Shown here: positions 27,295 through 34,744 of the stretch, piece after piece
Position numbering within the stretch: the stretch's first letter is position 1
How the letters are laid out: every line of letters begins with the position of its first letter
NCBI GenBank assembly: GCA_020853095.1
Contig: JADYZN010000026.1
Location: 48,622-112,621, forward strand
Direction of reading: 5' to 3'
DNA from: Phycisphaerales bacterium
Lineage (GTDB): Bacteria; Planctomycetota; Phycisphaerae; Tepidisphaerales; Tepidisphaeraceae
DNA: 64,000 bases
Made by a program: the position numbers and the translations under genes
The notes under the pieces: generated by a model
Told to the model about the DNA's origin: nothing
Databases searched by the model: none
Seen by the model: only the letters and a program-made list of their open reading frames with translations

Positions 27295-27367
27295 CAGTGC
27301 CTTCGGATTGTACGGATTAAACCCGAAGGTGGGTAGGGCGGCGGGCCCTGACTCATCCTCAATTTTC

Positions 27368-27396
27368 GGGACAACTTGGCGTGACGCGCCTAAAAT
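27368..27396 (+). promoter_or_regulatory. Weak promoter candidate followed by a 5' hairpin
   Basis: GGGACA (27368-27373), 17 bp, TAAAAT (27391-27396). The expected start near 27403 coincides with a hairpin, CGAGCCCG (27401-27408) pairing with CGGGCTCG (27416-27423), so the RNA would carry a 5' stem-loop before the 58-residue frame. Confidence 0.35.
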
Positions 27397-27461
27397 AAAC
27401 CGAGCCCGCGTGTATCGGGCTCGGGTGGGCCACCCAGATACAATCGACAAGGAGGTCGATC

Positions 27462-27638
27462 ATGAATCGCACGGACGCGATTTCGCGGCCATTTGGGCGC
27501 TCTGGAACCTGCTGGCGGCGAATGCGCGAAGAAATGACGAATCACAATGGAAAAGTGGAAGTTCGGCGCTTCCACACCTGGCCGCGTGAGTCACGCCGCG
27601 CGCCAGGCGGAAAAGCGACTAAAACCAAGGGCTGCTAA
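27462..27638 (+). CDS. Candidate small basic protein (58 residues)
   Basis: A 58-residue frame beginning MNRTDAISRPFGRSGTCWRR. A full consensus Shine-Dalgarno AAGGAGGT (27449-27456) lies five bases before the ATG, much stronger than those of most neighbours. The product is rich in Arg and Lys with two Cys (positions 17 and 58) and no membrane segment. No family is recognised. Support is the ribosome-binding site alone; the frame could be a chance opening. Confidence 0.45.
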   Translation: MNRTDAISRPFGRSGTCWRRMREEMTNHNGKVEVRRFHTWPRESRRAPGGKATKTKGC

Positions 27639-27652
27639 AGTTGAAACAGTAT

Positions 27653-27681
27653 TTGACAATTATTACCAGAATAAGTTTAGA
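27653..27681 (+). promoter_or_regulatory. Promoter candidate for the AT-rich orphan gene
   Basis: TTGACA at 27653-27658 and TTTAGA at 27676-27681 with a 17-bp spacer, in an AT-rich stretch that begins abruptly after the preceding GC-rich sequence. Confidence 0.5.
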
Positions 27682-27711
27682 ACTGTTTTAATTTGGTAAA
27701 CAAAGGTATTT

Positions 27712-28107
27712 ATGGCATATCCTCAAATAACAAATCAACATAATCAAAAGGCTCAGAACCGATGTATATTTTGTAGTTGGATTCCCATTGGCTGCATTGT
27801 TATATGCATAGCTGCTATCATAGGATGGGTTGTAAGTAAATTCTATCCTGAATGGCATTACATTTCAATCAGACTTGGAGAATCAACTGTGGGTGTAGGA
27901 GTAATACACGGAAATTTAAGGTGGTATTGGAAAGATGTGGATTATTTCAACTATATGGCAAGTGTTCCATTATGGTTAATAGCAATATGCTTTGTAATGT
28001 CTGAAATCTTGATTGCTGTAGTCTGTTCATTAATTCGACGCATCCAAGAACGAGAAAGCCCTGCAGAGGTAGACGGTATGATCCGAAACGAGGACGCAGA
28101 TAGTTAG
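27712..28107 (+). CDS. AT-rich orphan membrane protein of unknown function
   Basis: 131 residues with two hydrophobic segments (about 22-46, CIFCSWIPIGCIVICIAAIIGWVV, and 84-108, VPLWLIAICFVMSEILIAVV) separated by ~35 residues. No family is recognised. Codon choice is strikingly AT-rich (many AAT, ATA, TTA) compared with the GC-rich genes around it, and the gene has its own AT-rich promoter and AAAGG site. This base composition suggests recent transfer. Repeat elements follow directly. Confidence 0.7.
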   Translation: MAYPQITNQHNQKAQNRCIFCSWIPIGCIVICIAAIIGWVVSKFYPEWHYISIRLGESTVGVGVIHGNLRWYWKDVDYFNYMASVPLWLIAICFVMSEILIAVVCSLIRRIQERESPAEVDGMIRNEDADS

Positions 28108-28163
28108 CTGATTTTGCAGACTGTATTGTAACTTGCGACGCGGTGATTGATGGGGAAATCAGC

Positions 28164-28352
28164 GGCGGAGGACCGCCGCCCTCCAGGAATGGGGCGTGGC
28201 CGCCATGTGTTGGGATGATCACGTTCCGTGCCGAACATCGCGTTTATCGTTTGAAATCGCGGGATGATGTATTTGGAGGGCGTCGCTCCGCGACGCCGTG
28301 CCGGTCGGCAAAACCCGGCGGCGGAGGACCGCCGTCCTCCAGGGCCGGCACG
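28164..28352. repeat. Palindromic repeat cluster, copies 2 and 3
   Basis: Two direct copies of a 23-bp block that starts GGCGGAGGACCGCCG, at 28164-28186 and 28320-28342, differing at one base. A third related unit begins near 28275 (GGAGGGCGTCGC) and GTGCCGG/CCGGCAC arms flank the second copy. The same block occurs inverted at 22777-22799. No coding sequence is visible in 28108-28359 apart from these repeats. Confidence 0.7.
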
Positions 28353-28359
28353 GGAGAGC

Positions 28360-29289
28360 TCATCTTCGCCGCAAACGGTTAAACGAATGAATCATCGCTC
28401 CGCCGATGTTGGGGAGCGATATTTCAGGCCAGGGGATCGGCGACCCGCCGGGCAGCAGGCTGCGCGGGATGGTGGCCAGCAGCCGGAACGGGGCGGCCAG
28501 CCTTCGCGTCCACGGGACTTTGTATGGCTGGTTGGGCCGATACAGCAGCACCGTGACATCATCGGTGGTCAGATTGTCCTTATGGATCGATTCAATCGCG
28601 CCCAGCAATTGCCCGATCAGTTGTGCCGGCTGATCGGCGGGCAATTGGCGAATCAATTGAAGCAGCCCCTCCGTTCCCAGAAATTCACCATCCGCGCCGC
28701 GGGATTCAATCAACGAATCGGTGTAACACAGGATCATGTCCCGCGGATTCAGGTCGATCTCAAACTGTTGATAGTTGTGTTCATCGGCAATGCCCAGCGG
28801 TAGATTGGTGTCGGCGCGATCCCCCATCGAACGGGCATCCAGAAGCATCCACTGGCCCGTGCGTTCATCGTAAAGAATGGGCGGCGGGTGGCCGGCATTG
28901 CAGATTGACAGCGATCGGGTGGGCGCGAAAAACGTCGTCACGATGGCCGTGGCGAACCGGCCGGCTTCCGCCAGCGTGCCAAACTGCTGATTCATCGCCC
29001 GCACAAACCGCCCCTGATCCATGTAATTGACATACCGCCGCATCATCGTGCGCAACTGGCCGGCGATCTGTGAGACATTTTCCCCATGCCCGGCCACATC
29101 CGCCACCAACAGCCGGGTGATCCGCCCCGTGGCACACGAGGAGACATAATGCACATCCCCGCCGGCGTCCGCGCCGTCGTGGGGCCTGGAATAGACCCAC
29201 GCATCCAACCCCGCCAGCACGACGCTGGAATCGACGATCTGGTTGCCGCCCCACACTTCCATGCAGGTCATGTATTCGGCCGTAGACAT
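28360..29289 (-). CDS. SpoIIE/PP2C-type serine phosphatase
   Basis: A protein of ~309 residues with one SpoIIE/PPM phosphatase domain. Metal-binding positions appear in GADAGGDVHYVS and LLVADVAGHG, and in the later CYTDSLIESRG and NAGHPPPILYDE. It has no sensor domain, so it probably acts in a partner-switching cascade with an anti-sigma antagonist. I chose the ATG at 29289; the longer frame overlaps the divergent gene's promoter. Genes for its partners are not adjacent. Confidence 0.85.
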   Translation of the reverse strand: MSTAEYMTCMEVWGGNQIVDSSVVLAGLDAWVYSRPHDGADAGGDVHYVSSCATGRITRLLVADVAGHGENVSQIAGQLRTMMRRYVNYMDQGRFVRAMNQQFGTLAEAGRFATAIVTTFFAPTRSLSICNAGHPPPILYDERTGQWMLLDARSMGDRADTNLPLGIADEHNYQQFEIDLNPRDMILCYTDSLIESRGADGEFLGTEGLLQLIRQLPADQPAQLIGQLLGAIESIHKDNLTTDDVTVLLYRPNQPYKVPWTRRLAAPFRLLATIPRSLLPGGSPIPWPEISLPNIGGAMIHSFNRLRRR

Positions 29290-29328
29290 GGTAATATCAT
29301 ACCAGCCGGGTCCGAATTTCGCTTTGAA

Positions 29329-29358
29329 TTGGACAATATTATCGCCATGTGTAATAAT
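29329..29358 (+). promoter_or_regulatory. Promoter candidate for the phytase-like PEP-CTERM gene
   Basis: TTGGAC at 29329-29334, an 18-bp spacer, and AATAAT at 29353-29358, 31 bp before the ATG at 29389. Confidence 0.45.
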
Positions 29359-29388
29359 TACCCGGCGGGGTTTGTTGGAGAGAAAATA

Positions 29389-30504
29389 ATGCGGCACTTC
29401 AAAATTTTGATGGCACTGGGCGCGGCCGGTTTGTGGACGACGGCCGCTTCAGCGCAGACTTTGAGTGTAACCCCCCGCGGTTCTGCAACCATCGCCGGTA
29501 CGACGACCGACCAGAATGGCAATTCCTTCACCATCACCGGCCTGAGCGGCATTACCTACGTCGGCCAAACCACGCCGGGAACCTATCGCTACGTCGCGGT
29601 GATGGACAATTCCGACAAGCTTGTGAAGCTCGATGTGCAATTCTCGGCCAACGGAACCATCAGCTCATCGACCGTGGTGGGGGGCATCACGCTGGCCAGC
29701 TCCAAGGATTATGAAGGCATCGCCTACAACGCGGCCAACCAAAGCGTCTTTGTAAGCTACGAGAACGGCCCGGGCATCCAGGAATACAAACTTTCCGATG
29801 GTTCGCTGTTGCAGACCGTCTCGATCCCGTCGATTTTCACCAACAACCTGCGCTCCAATTTCGGTTTTGAATCGCTCGCCCGCAACGCCGCCGGCACCCA
29901 GATGTGGACGGCCAACGAAGAAGCCCTGACCAGCGATGGATCGCTCTCGACCACCAGTGCCGGGACCACTGTCCGGCTGCAAAAATTCAACGTCAGCGGC
30001 AACACCATCACGGCCGGCCCGCAATATGGATACATCACCGATAAAATCCATGCCGCCGTCAATGGAGATTCAAATGGTTACAGCCGCAGCGGCCTGAGCG
30101 ATCTGGTGGTGCTGCCGGATGGGAAGATGCTGGCGCTGGAACGGTCGTTCGCGTTTAACAATTACATCTTTTCCACGTACGGCAACCGCATTTACGAATT
30201 GGATTTTGCCGGCGCCGCCGATGTGAGCAGCGATCCCGCCGCGCCATTTGGGTCTTATGTCACCAAATATCAACTGTGGACCAATCAAAGCCTGACCAAT
30301 CCGGGCAATCTCGAAGGGCTGACCTCGGGGCCGGTATTGACCGGCGGGAATTTGTCACTGCTGGGGATTGTGGATGATGGAGATGACATCAGCCAGAACC
30401 GGCTGGTGGCGTTTGAATTAACCGGCGTGGTCGTCCCCGAACCCACCAGCATGGGAGTTCTGGGCGCGATCTGCGCGGCCCACCTGATGCAACGCCGCCG
30501 CTAA
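29389..30504 (+). CDS. Phytase-like esterase-domain protein with PEP-CTERM signal
   Basis: A 371-residue secreted protein. A signal peptide (about residues 1-21, ending ASAQT) is followed by a beta-propeller-like region resembling the esterase-like domain of the phytase family (YEGIAYNAANQSVFVSYENG, FGFESLARNAAG, SDLVVLPDGKMLALERSF). It ends in a PEP-CTERM sorting signal: VPEPTS, a hydrophobic stretch, then QRRR, which predicts anchoring at the surface. The ATG at 29389 has GGAGAG upstream. The substrate is unknown. Confidence 0.78.
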   Translation: MRHFKILMALGAAGLWTTAASAQTLSVTPRGSATIAGTTTDQNGNSFTITGLSGITYVGQTTPGTYRYVAVMDNSDKLVKLDVQFSANGTISSSTVVGGITLASSKDYEGIAYNAANQSVFVSYENGPGIQEYKLSDGSLLQTVSIPSIFTNNLRSNFGFESLARNAAGTQMWTANEEALTSDGSLSTTSAGTTVRLQKFNVSGNTITAGPQYGYITDKIHAAVNGDSNGYSRSGLSDLVVLPDGKMLALERSFAFNNYIFSTYGNRIYELDFAGAADVSSDPAAPFGSYVTKYQLWTNQSLTNPGNLEGLTSGPVLTGGNLSLLGIVDDGDDISQNRLVAFELTGVVVPEPTSMGVLGAICAAHLMQRRR

Positions 30505-30520
30505 ACATCGGACGTACCGT

Positions 30521-31681
30521 TCAACTCGCGGCCGAGGCGGCCATGTTGACGGCCGCTTCGCGGGTTTCCAGGGTTTTTCGACCGCCGTGGAGCCGGCCCA
30601 TTTCCTCCAGGAATTCATCGTACTGCCCGCCATTGAGCGGCAAATCCACGGGCTGGCGCTTCAGGGCGGACATGACCATCGCGTTGCCGATCTCCAATCC
30701 ACGGACGCCTTCGATCCCCGGGGCGATCAACGGGGTGTCGTCGTTGACGTGATTGATGAAATTCTGCAACAACGCCGCGCGGTCGTTGGGTTTGCCGACG
30801 ACCGGAATGTCGATCTCCCAGCATTCGATGGTCGGAAAACTCTGGTTGGTGGTTCGATTGAGTTCGCTGATGCTCTGGGTGGTGCGGGTAAATCGCAGCC
30901 TGCCCCCTTCAAGCACGAATTTGCCCCGATCGCCGGCGATTTCCAGGCGGTTGGTGCCGGGGGCTTCGCCGGTGGTGGTCACGAAATGACCGATCGCGCC
31001 GTTGGGATATTCCAGGATGGCGCTGATCTCATCCTCGACTTCGATCGGATGCGTCTTGCCGATGAAGCCGACGGCCGTGATGCGCGAAGGCATCAGGCCG
31101 GTGATCCATTGCAGCAGATCGAGATTGTGCGGGCACTGGTTGATCAGCACGCCGCCCCCTTCGCCTTTCCACGTGGCACGCCAGCCGCCCGAACCATAAT
31201 AGGCGTTGGTGCGGAACCAGTCGGTGACGATCCAGGTGATGCGCGAAATCTCGCCCAGTTCCCCCTCGCGAATCAGTTCGCGCAGCTTGGCGTAGGTGGC
31301 GTCCGTGCGTTGCTGATACATGATGCCGAATTTCACCTTGGGATGCTTTTTGGCCACGGCGTTTAATCGCCTCGCCTCGCTGACGGAGACGGCGATCGGC
31401 TTTTCGCACAGCACGTGAATGCCGCGTTCGATCGCGGCGATCGACATCGGCACATGCTGATAATGCGGCACCGCGATCAACACCGCGTCGAGGTGGCCGC
31501 CGGCGAGCATCTGGTCGTAATCGGTGAATTTCACGACATCCTTGGGCAGCCGTTCCAGTTTCTGGGGGCATTCATCGCATCCGGCGACCAGCGCGACGTT
31601 TTTGCATTGGGCAAACCCGTCAAGATGGACCTGTCCGATGTTGCCCAGGCCGACGATTCCAAATCGAAGTGTTTTAGACAT
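30521..31681 (-). CDS. Gfo/Idh/MocA family oxidoreductase
   Basis: An NAD(P)-dependent sugar or inositol oxidoreductase. The N-terminal Rossmann motif is GIVGLGNIGQVHL, the signature EKPIAV lies near residue 95, and a C-terminal beta-sheet domain follows (GGVLINQCPHNLDLLQWITG). 386 residues from the chosen ATG (31681). It is 31 bp downstream of a sugar isomerase gene and probably co-transcribed, suggesting two successive steps in sugar breakdown. The substrate cannot be named. Confidence 0.88.
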   Translation of the reverse strand: MSKTLRFGIVGLGNIGQVHLDGFAQCKNVALVAGCDECPQKLERLPKDVVKFTDYDQMLAGGHLDAVLIAVPHYQHVPMSIAAIERGIHVLCEKPIAVSVSEARRLNAVAKKHPKVKFGIMYQQRTDATYAKLRELIREGELGEISRITWIVTDWFRTNAYYGSGGWRATWKGEGGGVLINQCPHNLDLLQWITGLMPSRITAVGFIGKTHPIEVEDEISAILEYPNGAIGHFVTTTGEAPGTNRLEIAGDRGKFVLEGGRLRFTRTTQSISELNRTTNQSFPTIECWEIDIPVVGKPNDRAALLQNFINHVNDDTPLIAPGIEGVRGLEIGNAMVMSALKRQPVDLPLNGGQYDEFLEEMGRLHGGRKTLETREAAVNMAASAAS

Positions 31682-31712
31682 GACCGTTTTCGTCCTTGGA
31701 TTCCTTGGTTGA

Positions 31713-32549
31713 TTATACGACACCGGCCAGCGGGATGCTTTGCCGGGCACAGATGCCTTTCAACGCATCCGCTGCCACCTTGAATAGCGATTCATCGGTT
31801 TCGCCGTGCGATGGGCCGGCGTATTTCAAATGCGGCTCCAGCGACAGAAACCCGCGATATCCATTGGCATAGGCATCCGCCACGATGGAGGGGATTTGCC
31901 CCTGGCCCTGCCCGGCGGGCACGTTCTTCTTGTTGATTCTCAGGGCATCCTTGATGTGGAAATGCACCACATAAGGTCGAATCTCGGGCCAGATTTTCTC
32001 CGGATAATCACCCACCTGCACGAAATTGGCAAAATCAAACGCGGCCCGAAACTTTGGATGATTGATGGTTCGCAGCAGGTCCAGTGCCCGCTGGCCGGTG
32101 TCGCCATAAATATGGCTTTCGTTTTCGAGGACCAGGATGACGTTTTTGTCCTTCACATAGTCCACTTTGGCCCGCATCCGCCGGATGATTTCATCACGCC
32201 AGGGCGTCCAGTCGCCGTTTTCCTGGGGGTGAAAATAACTGAAAATCCGCACGAACGGCGCATCAAAATACAATGCCAGCGACACCGCGACTTTGAACTT
32301 CTCAAAATGCGGCTCCCACGGCTCGTCGATTTTCACCTTGCCGATCGGTGAGCCGATGCAGGCCACCCCCATGCCGGCCGCCTTGAGCTTGGCGCGAATC
32401 TCCCGTTTCAGGGATTCATCAAAATCCAACACGTTTTTGTTGTTGGCCCCACGCAATTCAAAATGGGTCACCGAGTTTTCACGGCAAACGCGAATCTGAT
32501 GATCAATGTCCGGCCCGATCTCATCCGCAAAAGCGGCCAATTTCAACAT
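31713..32549 (-). CDS. Sugar phosphate isomerase/epimerase (xylose isomerase-like TIM barrel)
   Basis: A 278-residue AP endonuclease family 2-type barrel. Candidate metal ligands are the Glu of VLENESHIYGD, the Asp and His of AAFDFANF and VVHFHIKDAL, and the Glu of LSLEPHL. Families of this shape isomerise or epimerise keto sugars. It is divergent from the lacI-type regulator, across the region holding the two operator-like sites, so it is a likely target. Confidence 0.83.
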   Translation of the reverse strand: MLKLAAFADEIGPDIDHQIRVCRENSVTHFELRGANNKNVLDFDESLKREIRAKLKAAGMGVACIGSPIGKVKIDEPWEPHFEKFKVAVSLALYFDAPFVRIFSYFHPQENGDWTPWRDEIIRRMRAKVDYVKDKNVILVLENESHIYGDTGQRALDLLRTINHPKFRAAFDFANFVQVGDYPEKIWPEIRPYVVHFHIKDALRINKKNVPAGQGQGQIPSIVADAYANGYRGFLSLEPHLKYAGPSHGETDESLFKVAADALKGICARQSIPLAGVV

Positions 32550-32620
32550 GTTTCCCGTCTTTCTTTGTTGTCCTGGGCCGGCAACACCGGCCTGGCCCAT
32601 ATGCAATTCTTAAAAAATAC

Positions 32621-32648
32621 TTGACATCGTAGCGAAGTGTAGTACATT
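32621..32648 (+). promoter_or_regulatory. Sigma-70 type promoter of the LacI-family gene
   Basis: TTGACA at 32621-32626, a 16-bp spacer, TACATT at 32643-32648. The predicted start (~32655) lies immediately before the first operator-like site. Confidence 0.65.
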
Positions 32649-32657
32649 TTAAGCCGT

Positions 32658-32675
32658 AACGCAAGCGTGTGCGTT
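32658..32675. promoter_or_regulatory. LacI-type operator candidate O1
   Basis: AACGCAAGCGTGTGCGTT, an imperfect palindrome with AACGCA/TGCGTT arms and a central CG, as in LacI-family operators. It shares 15 bp (CGCAAGCGTGTGCGT) with the second site 55 bp away. Its place at the start of transcription suits repression. Confidence 0.6.
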
Positions 32676-32714
32676 GGAAATAACTCCGAAAAAACGCCAT
32701 ATTAAGTAAGTATT

Positions 32715-32729
32715 CGCAAGCGTGTGCGT
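32715..32729. promoter_or_regulatory. LacI-type operator candidate O2 at the regulator start
   Basis: An exact 15-bp copy of the core of O1 that ends one base before the ATG at 32731, where a ribosome-binding site would be expected. The 55-bp spacing could allow looping. Confidence 0.55.
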
Positions 32730-32730
32730 A

Positions 32731-33849
32731 ATGCTGAAAAACGTGGAAACATCCCGGGTGCTTGCTCCGAAAACGCCTTTAACCAGCGTGGACATTGCCC
32801 GGCTGGCGGGGGTGGCCCCTTCGACAATCTCCAGGGTTTTGAATCGGGCGGGGGGGTTCTCCAAACAGACTGAAAAGCGTGTTTTGGAAGTGGTCCGGCG
32901 GACGGGTTATCGGCCCTCCTCGGCCGCCAGCTCGCTGTCGCGGCAACGGCATGGAACCATCGGCCTGATCACCGAAGTCGAAGGGCAGACCAACTCCTCT
33001 TATGGCGCTTTTCTGATTCGCGGCATCACCATGTCCCTGGCCAAGCATTCATTTCGGCTTGCCATGGACATTGTCAACTGGGGCGACAAGGCCGAGGTCA
33101 TCGAAAAACTCCCCCTGTTCAGTTCCCGTTCGGTCGATGGGTTCGTTTTCGACATCCACAAAGCCACCGGCGACATCCAGGCGATGATCAATCACCTGTC
33201 GTTGCCCTATGTCCTTGTCAATTCACACGTGACCAGAGCCTACAACACCATCATGCCGGACGATGTCGATGCGGCCCGTCAGGCGACCGAGCATCTGATT
33301 CAACATGGCCATCGACGCATCGGCTATTTCCCATCCACCTCCGCCCAGACGCATTCCAGCCAGGAAAACCGCATGAAAGGATACCTTCATGCGATGGTGA
33401 ACGCCGGCTTGCAGCCGATTCCCATGTGGGATGCTCCGCTCGAAAAGCACGGCCAGTGGCTGGTCTCCGACGATTTTGTCCGCCGGGTCAAAACCTACAT
33501 CGAGGACCATCAATGCACCGCAGCCGTCACCTACAACGGCACGGGGGCCGCCGGCGTGTTCGGCGCCTGCTATAAGCTGGGGTATCGCGTCCCCACGGAC
33601 CTGTCCATCATCGCCTGCGACTTTGAACCGGTCCTGGAACATCTGCCGGTGCGCATCACCAGCATCCATCTCGACCGCGTGGTCATGGGCCAGATGGCCG
33701 TCGAGATGCTGCTTAAACAGATACAGTCACGAGTTGCCCACGTGCCGACGGTTCTTGTCCAAGGCACGTTGAGGGAAATGGATTCAATTCTTCGACGGGA
33801 TGACGGTCGTGCCGTCGAAATCAACAGCCCACACGAAAGAGAGGCCTAG
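32731..33849 (+). CDS. LacI-family transcriptional regulator
   Basis: A 372-residue repressor. The HTH is at residues ~18-40 ([24 protein letters not shown]), followed by the hinge region and a periplasmic-binding-like sugar-binding domain ([49 protein letters not shown]). The ATG at 32731 is preferred; a GTG at 32722 is inside O2. No Shine-Dalgarno site is evident. With two operator copies between it and the divergent sugar genes, it probably regulates itself and them. Confidence 0.9.
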   Translation: MLKNVETSRVLAPKTPLTSVDIARLAGVAPSTISRVLNRAGGFSKQTEKRVLEVVRRTGYRPSSAASSLSRQRHGTIGLITEVEGQTNSSYGAFLIRGITMSLAKHSFRLAMDIVNWGDKAEVIEKLPLFSSRSVDGFVFDIHKATGDIQAMINHLSLPYVLVNSHVTRAYNTIMPDDVDAARQATEHLIQHGHRRIGYFPSTSAQTHSSQENRMKGYLHAMVNAGLQPIPMWDAPLEKHGQWLVSDDFVRRVKTYIEDHQCTAAVTYNGTGAAGVFGACYKLGYRVPTDLSIIACDFEPVLEHLPVRITSIHLDRVVMGQMAVEMLLKQIQSRVAHVPTVLVQGTLREMDSILRRDDGRAVEINSPHEREA

Positions 33850-33850
33850 G

Positions 33851-34669
33851 ATGAAATCCTTGTGCACAGGTCGAAAACGGATGTCCGCCTTCACGTTGGT
33901 GGAACTTCTTGTGGTGATAGGAATTATCGCGCTTTTGATCTCGATCCTGCTGCCGTCATTGAACAAGGCGCGCGAATCGGCCAAGTTGGTGCAATGTGCC
34001 AGCAACATGAGGCAGGTGGGTCTGGCGATGCAGATGTATACCAATGAATCCAAAGGCTGGTTGCCGCCGGCGGTTTCCGCCGGATGGTACGGCCCGTACT
34101 ACGACAATGACAGCACGTCGATTACCTGGGTGAGACGATTAATCAGAAGCAAATTGATGACACCTGGCGGTGGCCCATTTACCGGCGGCTTTGCATGGGT
34201 GAACGACCTGTCCGTTCCCGTTCTTAATTGTCCGAACGTGGAAATCGATAGTTATCAACATGCCTGGTCTTACGCAGTCCCCTACTACATTTTTGGGCTG
34301 GGCGAACCGATTCCCAATGGTTGGGGTGCGGGGTTAAACGGACCAGCCGCAAGCAAGCTGGCCAGCCTCAAGCCCGCGCCGCAGGTTGTGCTGCTTGCCG
34401 AAGCCTATATTGCCGCACCGGCGTATTATCCTTATGTCGATGGCGGCTCTCAAGGCAGCGGAACTGGCGTATGGGCCGGTGCTGGCGGCTGGGATGTCCG
34501 CCATGGCAAGCGAGCCAATTTTCTCCTGGCCGATGGGCACGTCACGACCGGTCAATTCAATGGCAAAAAAATCCCCGGCACTTCATGGTGCATCTGGGAA
34601 AACTGGGACACCGAAACACAAAGTTACATCACCTATAGGAGCCAAATCGGCCTCCCAGCCATGTGGTAA
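33851..34669 (+). CDS. Prepilin-type (pseudopilin) secreted protein
   Basis: 272 residues. The N-terminus has a type IV prepilin signal with hydrophobic helix, [24 protein letters not shown] (about residues 14-37), cleaved before Phe by prepilin peptidase and methylated. The rest matches planctomycete-type proteins ending in an ADGHV motif ([14 protein letters not shown]). It starts 1 bp after the regulator's stop and is therefore co-transcribed. A role in binding or handling a glycan is inference from context. Confidence 0.8.
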   Translation: MKSLCTGRKRMSAFTLVELLVVIGIIALLISILLPSLNKARESAKLVQCASNMRQVGLAMQMYTNESKGWLPPAVSAGWYGPYYDNDSTSITWVRRLIRSKLMTPGGGPFTGGFAWVNDLSVPVLNCPNVEIDSYQHAWSYAVPYYIFGLGEPIPNGWGAGLNGPAASKLASLKPAPQVVLLAEAYIAAPAYYPYVDGGSQGSGTGVWAGAGGWDVRHGKRANFLLADGHVTTGQFNGKKIPGTSWCIWENWDTETQSYITYRSQIGLPAMW

Positions 34670-34744
34670 TACATCGATGGCATCCTGAATTCATAGCCCG
34701 CGCAGCAGCACGCACAGGCTGATACAGAAAAGGATTGATCTGAA

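Noticed and set aside
29086..29388. N-terminal extension of the phytase-like PEP-CTERM protein
   Set aside because: The extension would remove the signal peptide; the ATG at 29389 has a ribosome-binding site and a promoter upstream.
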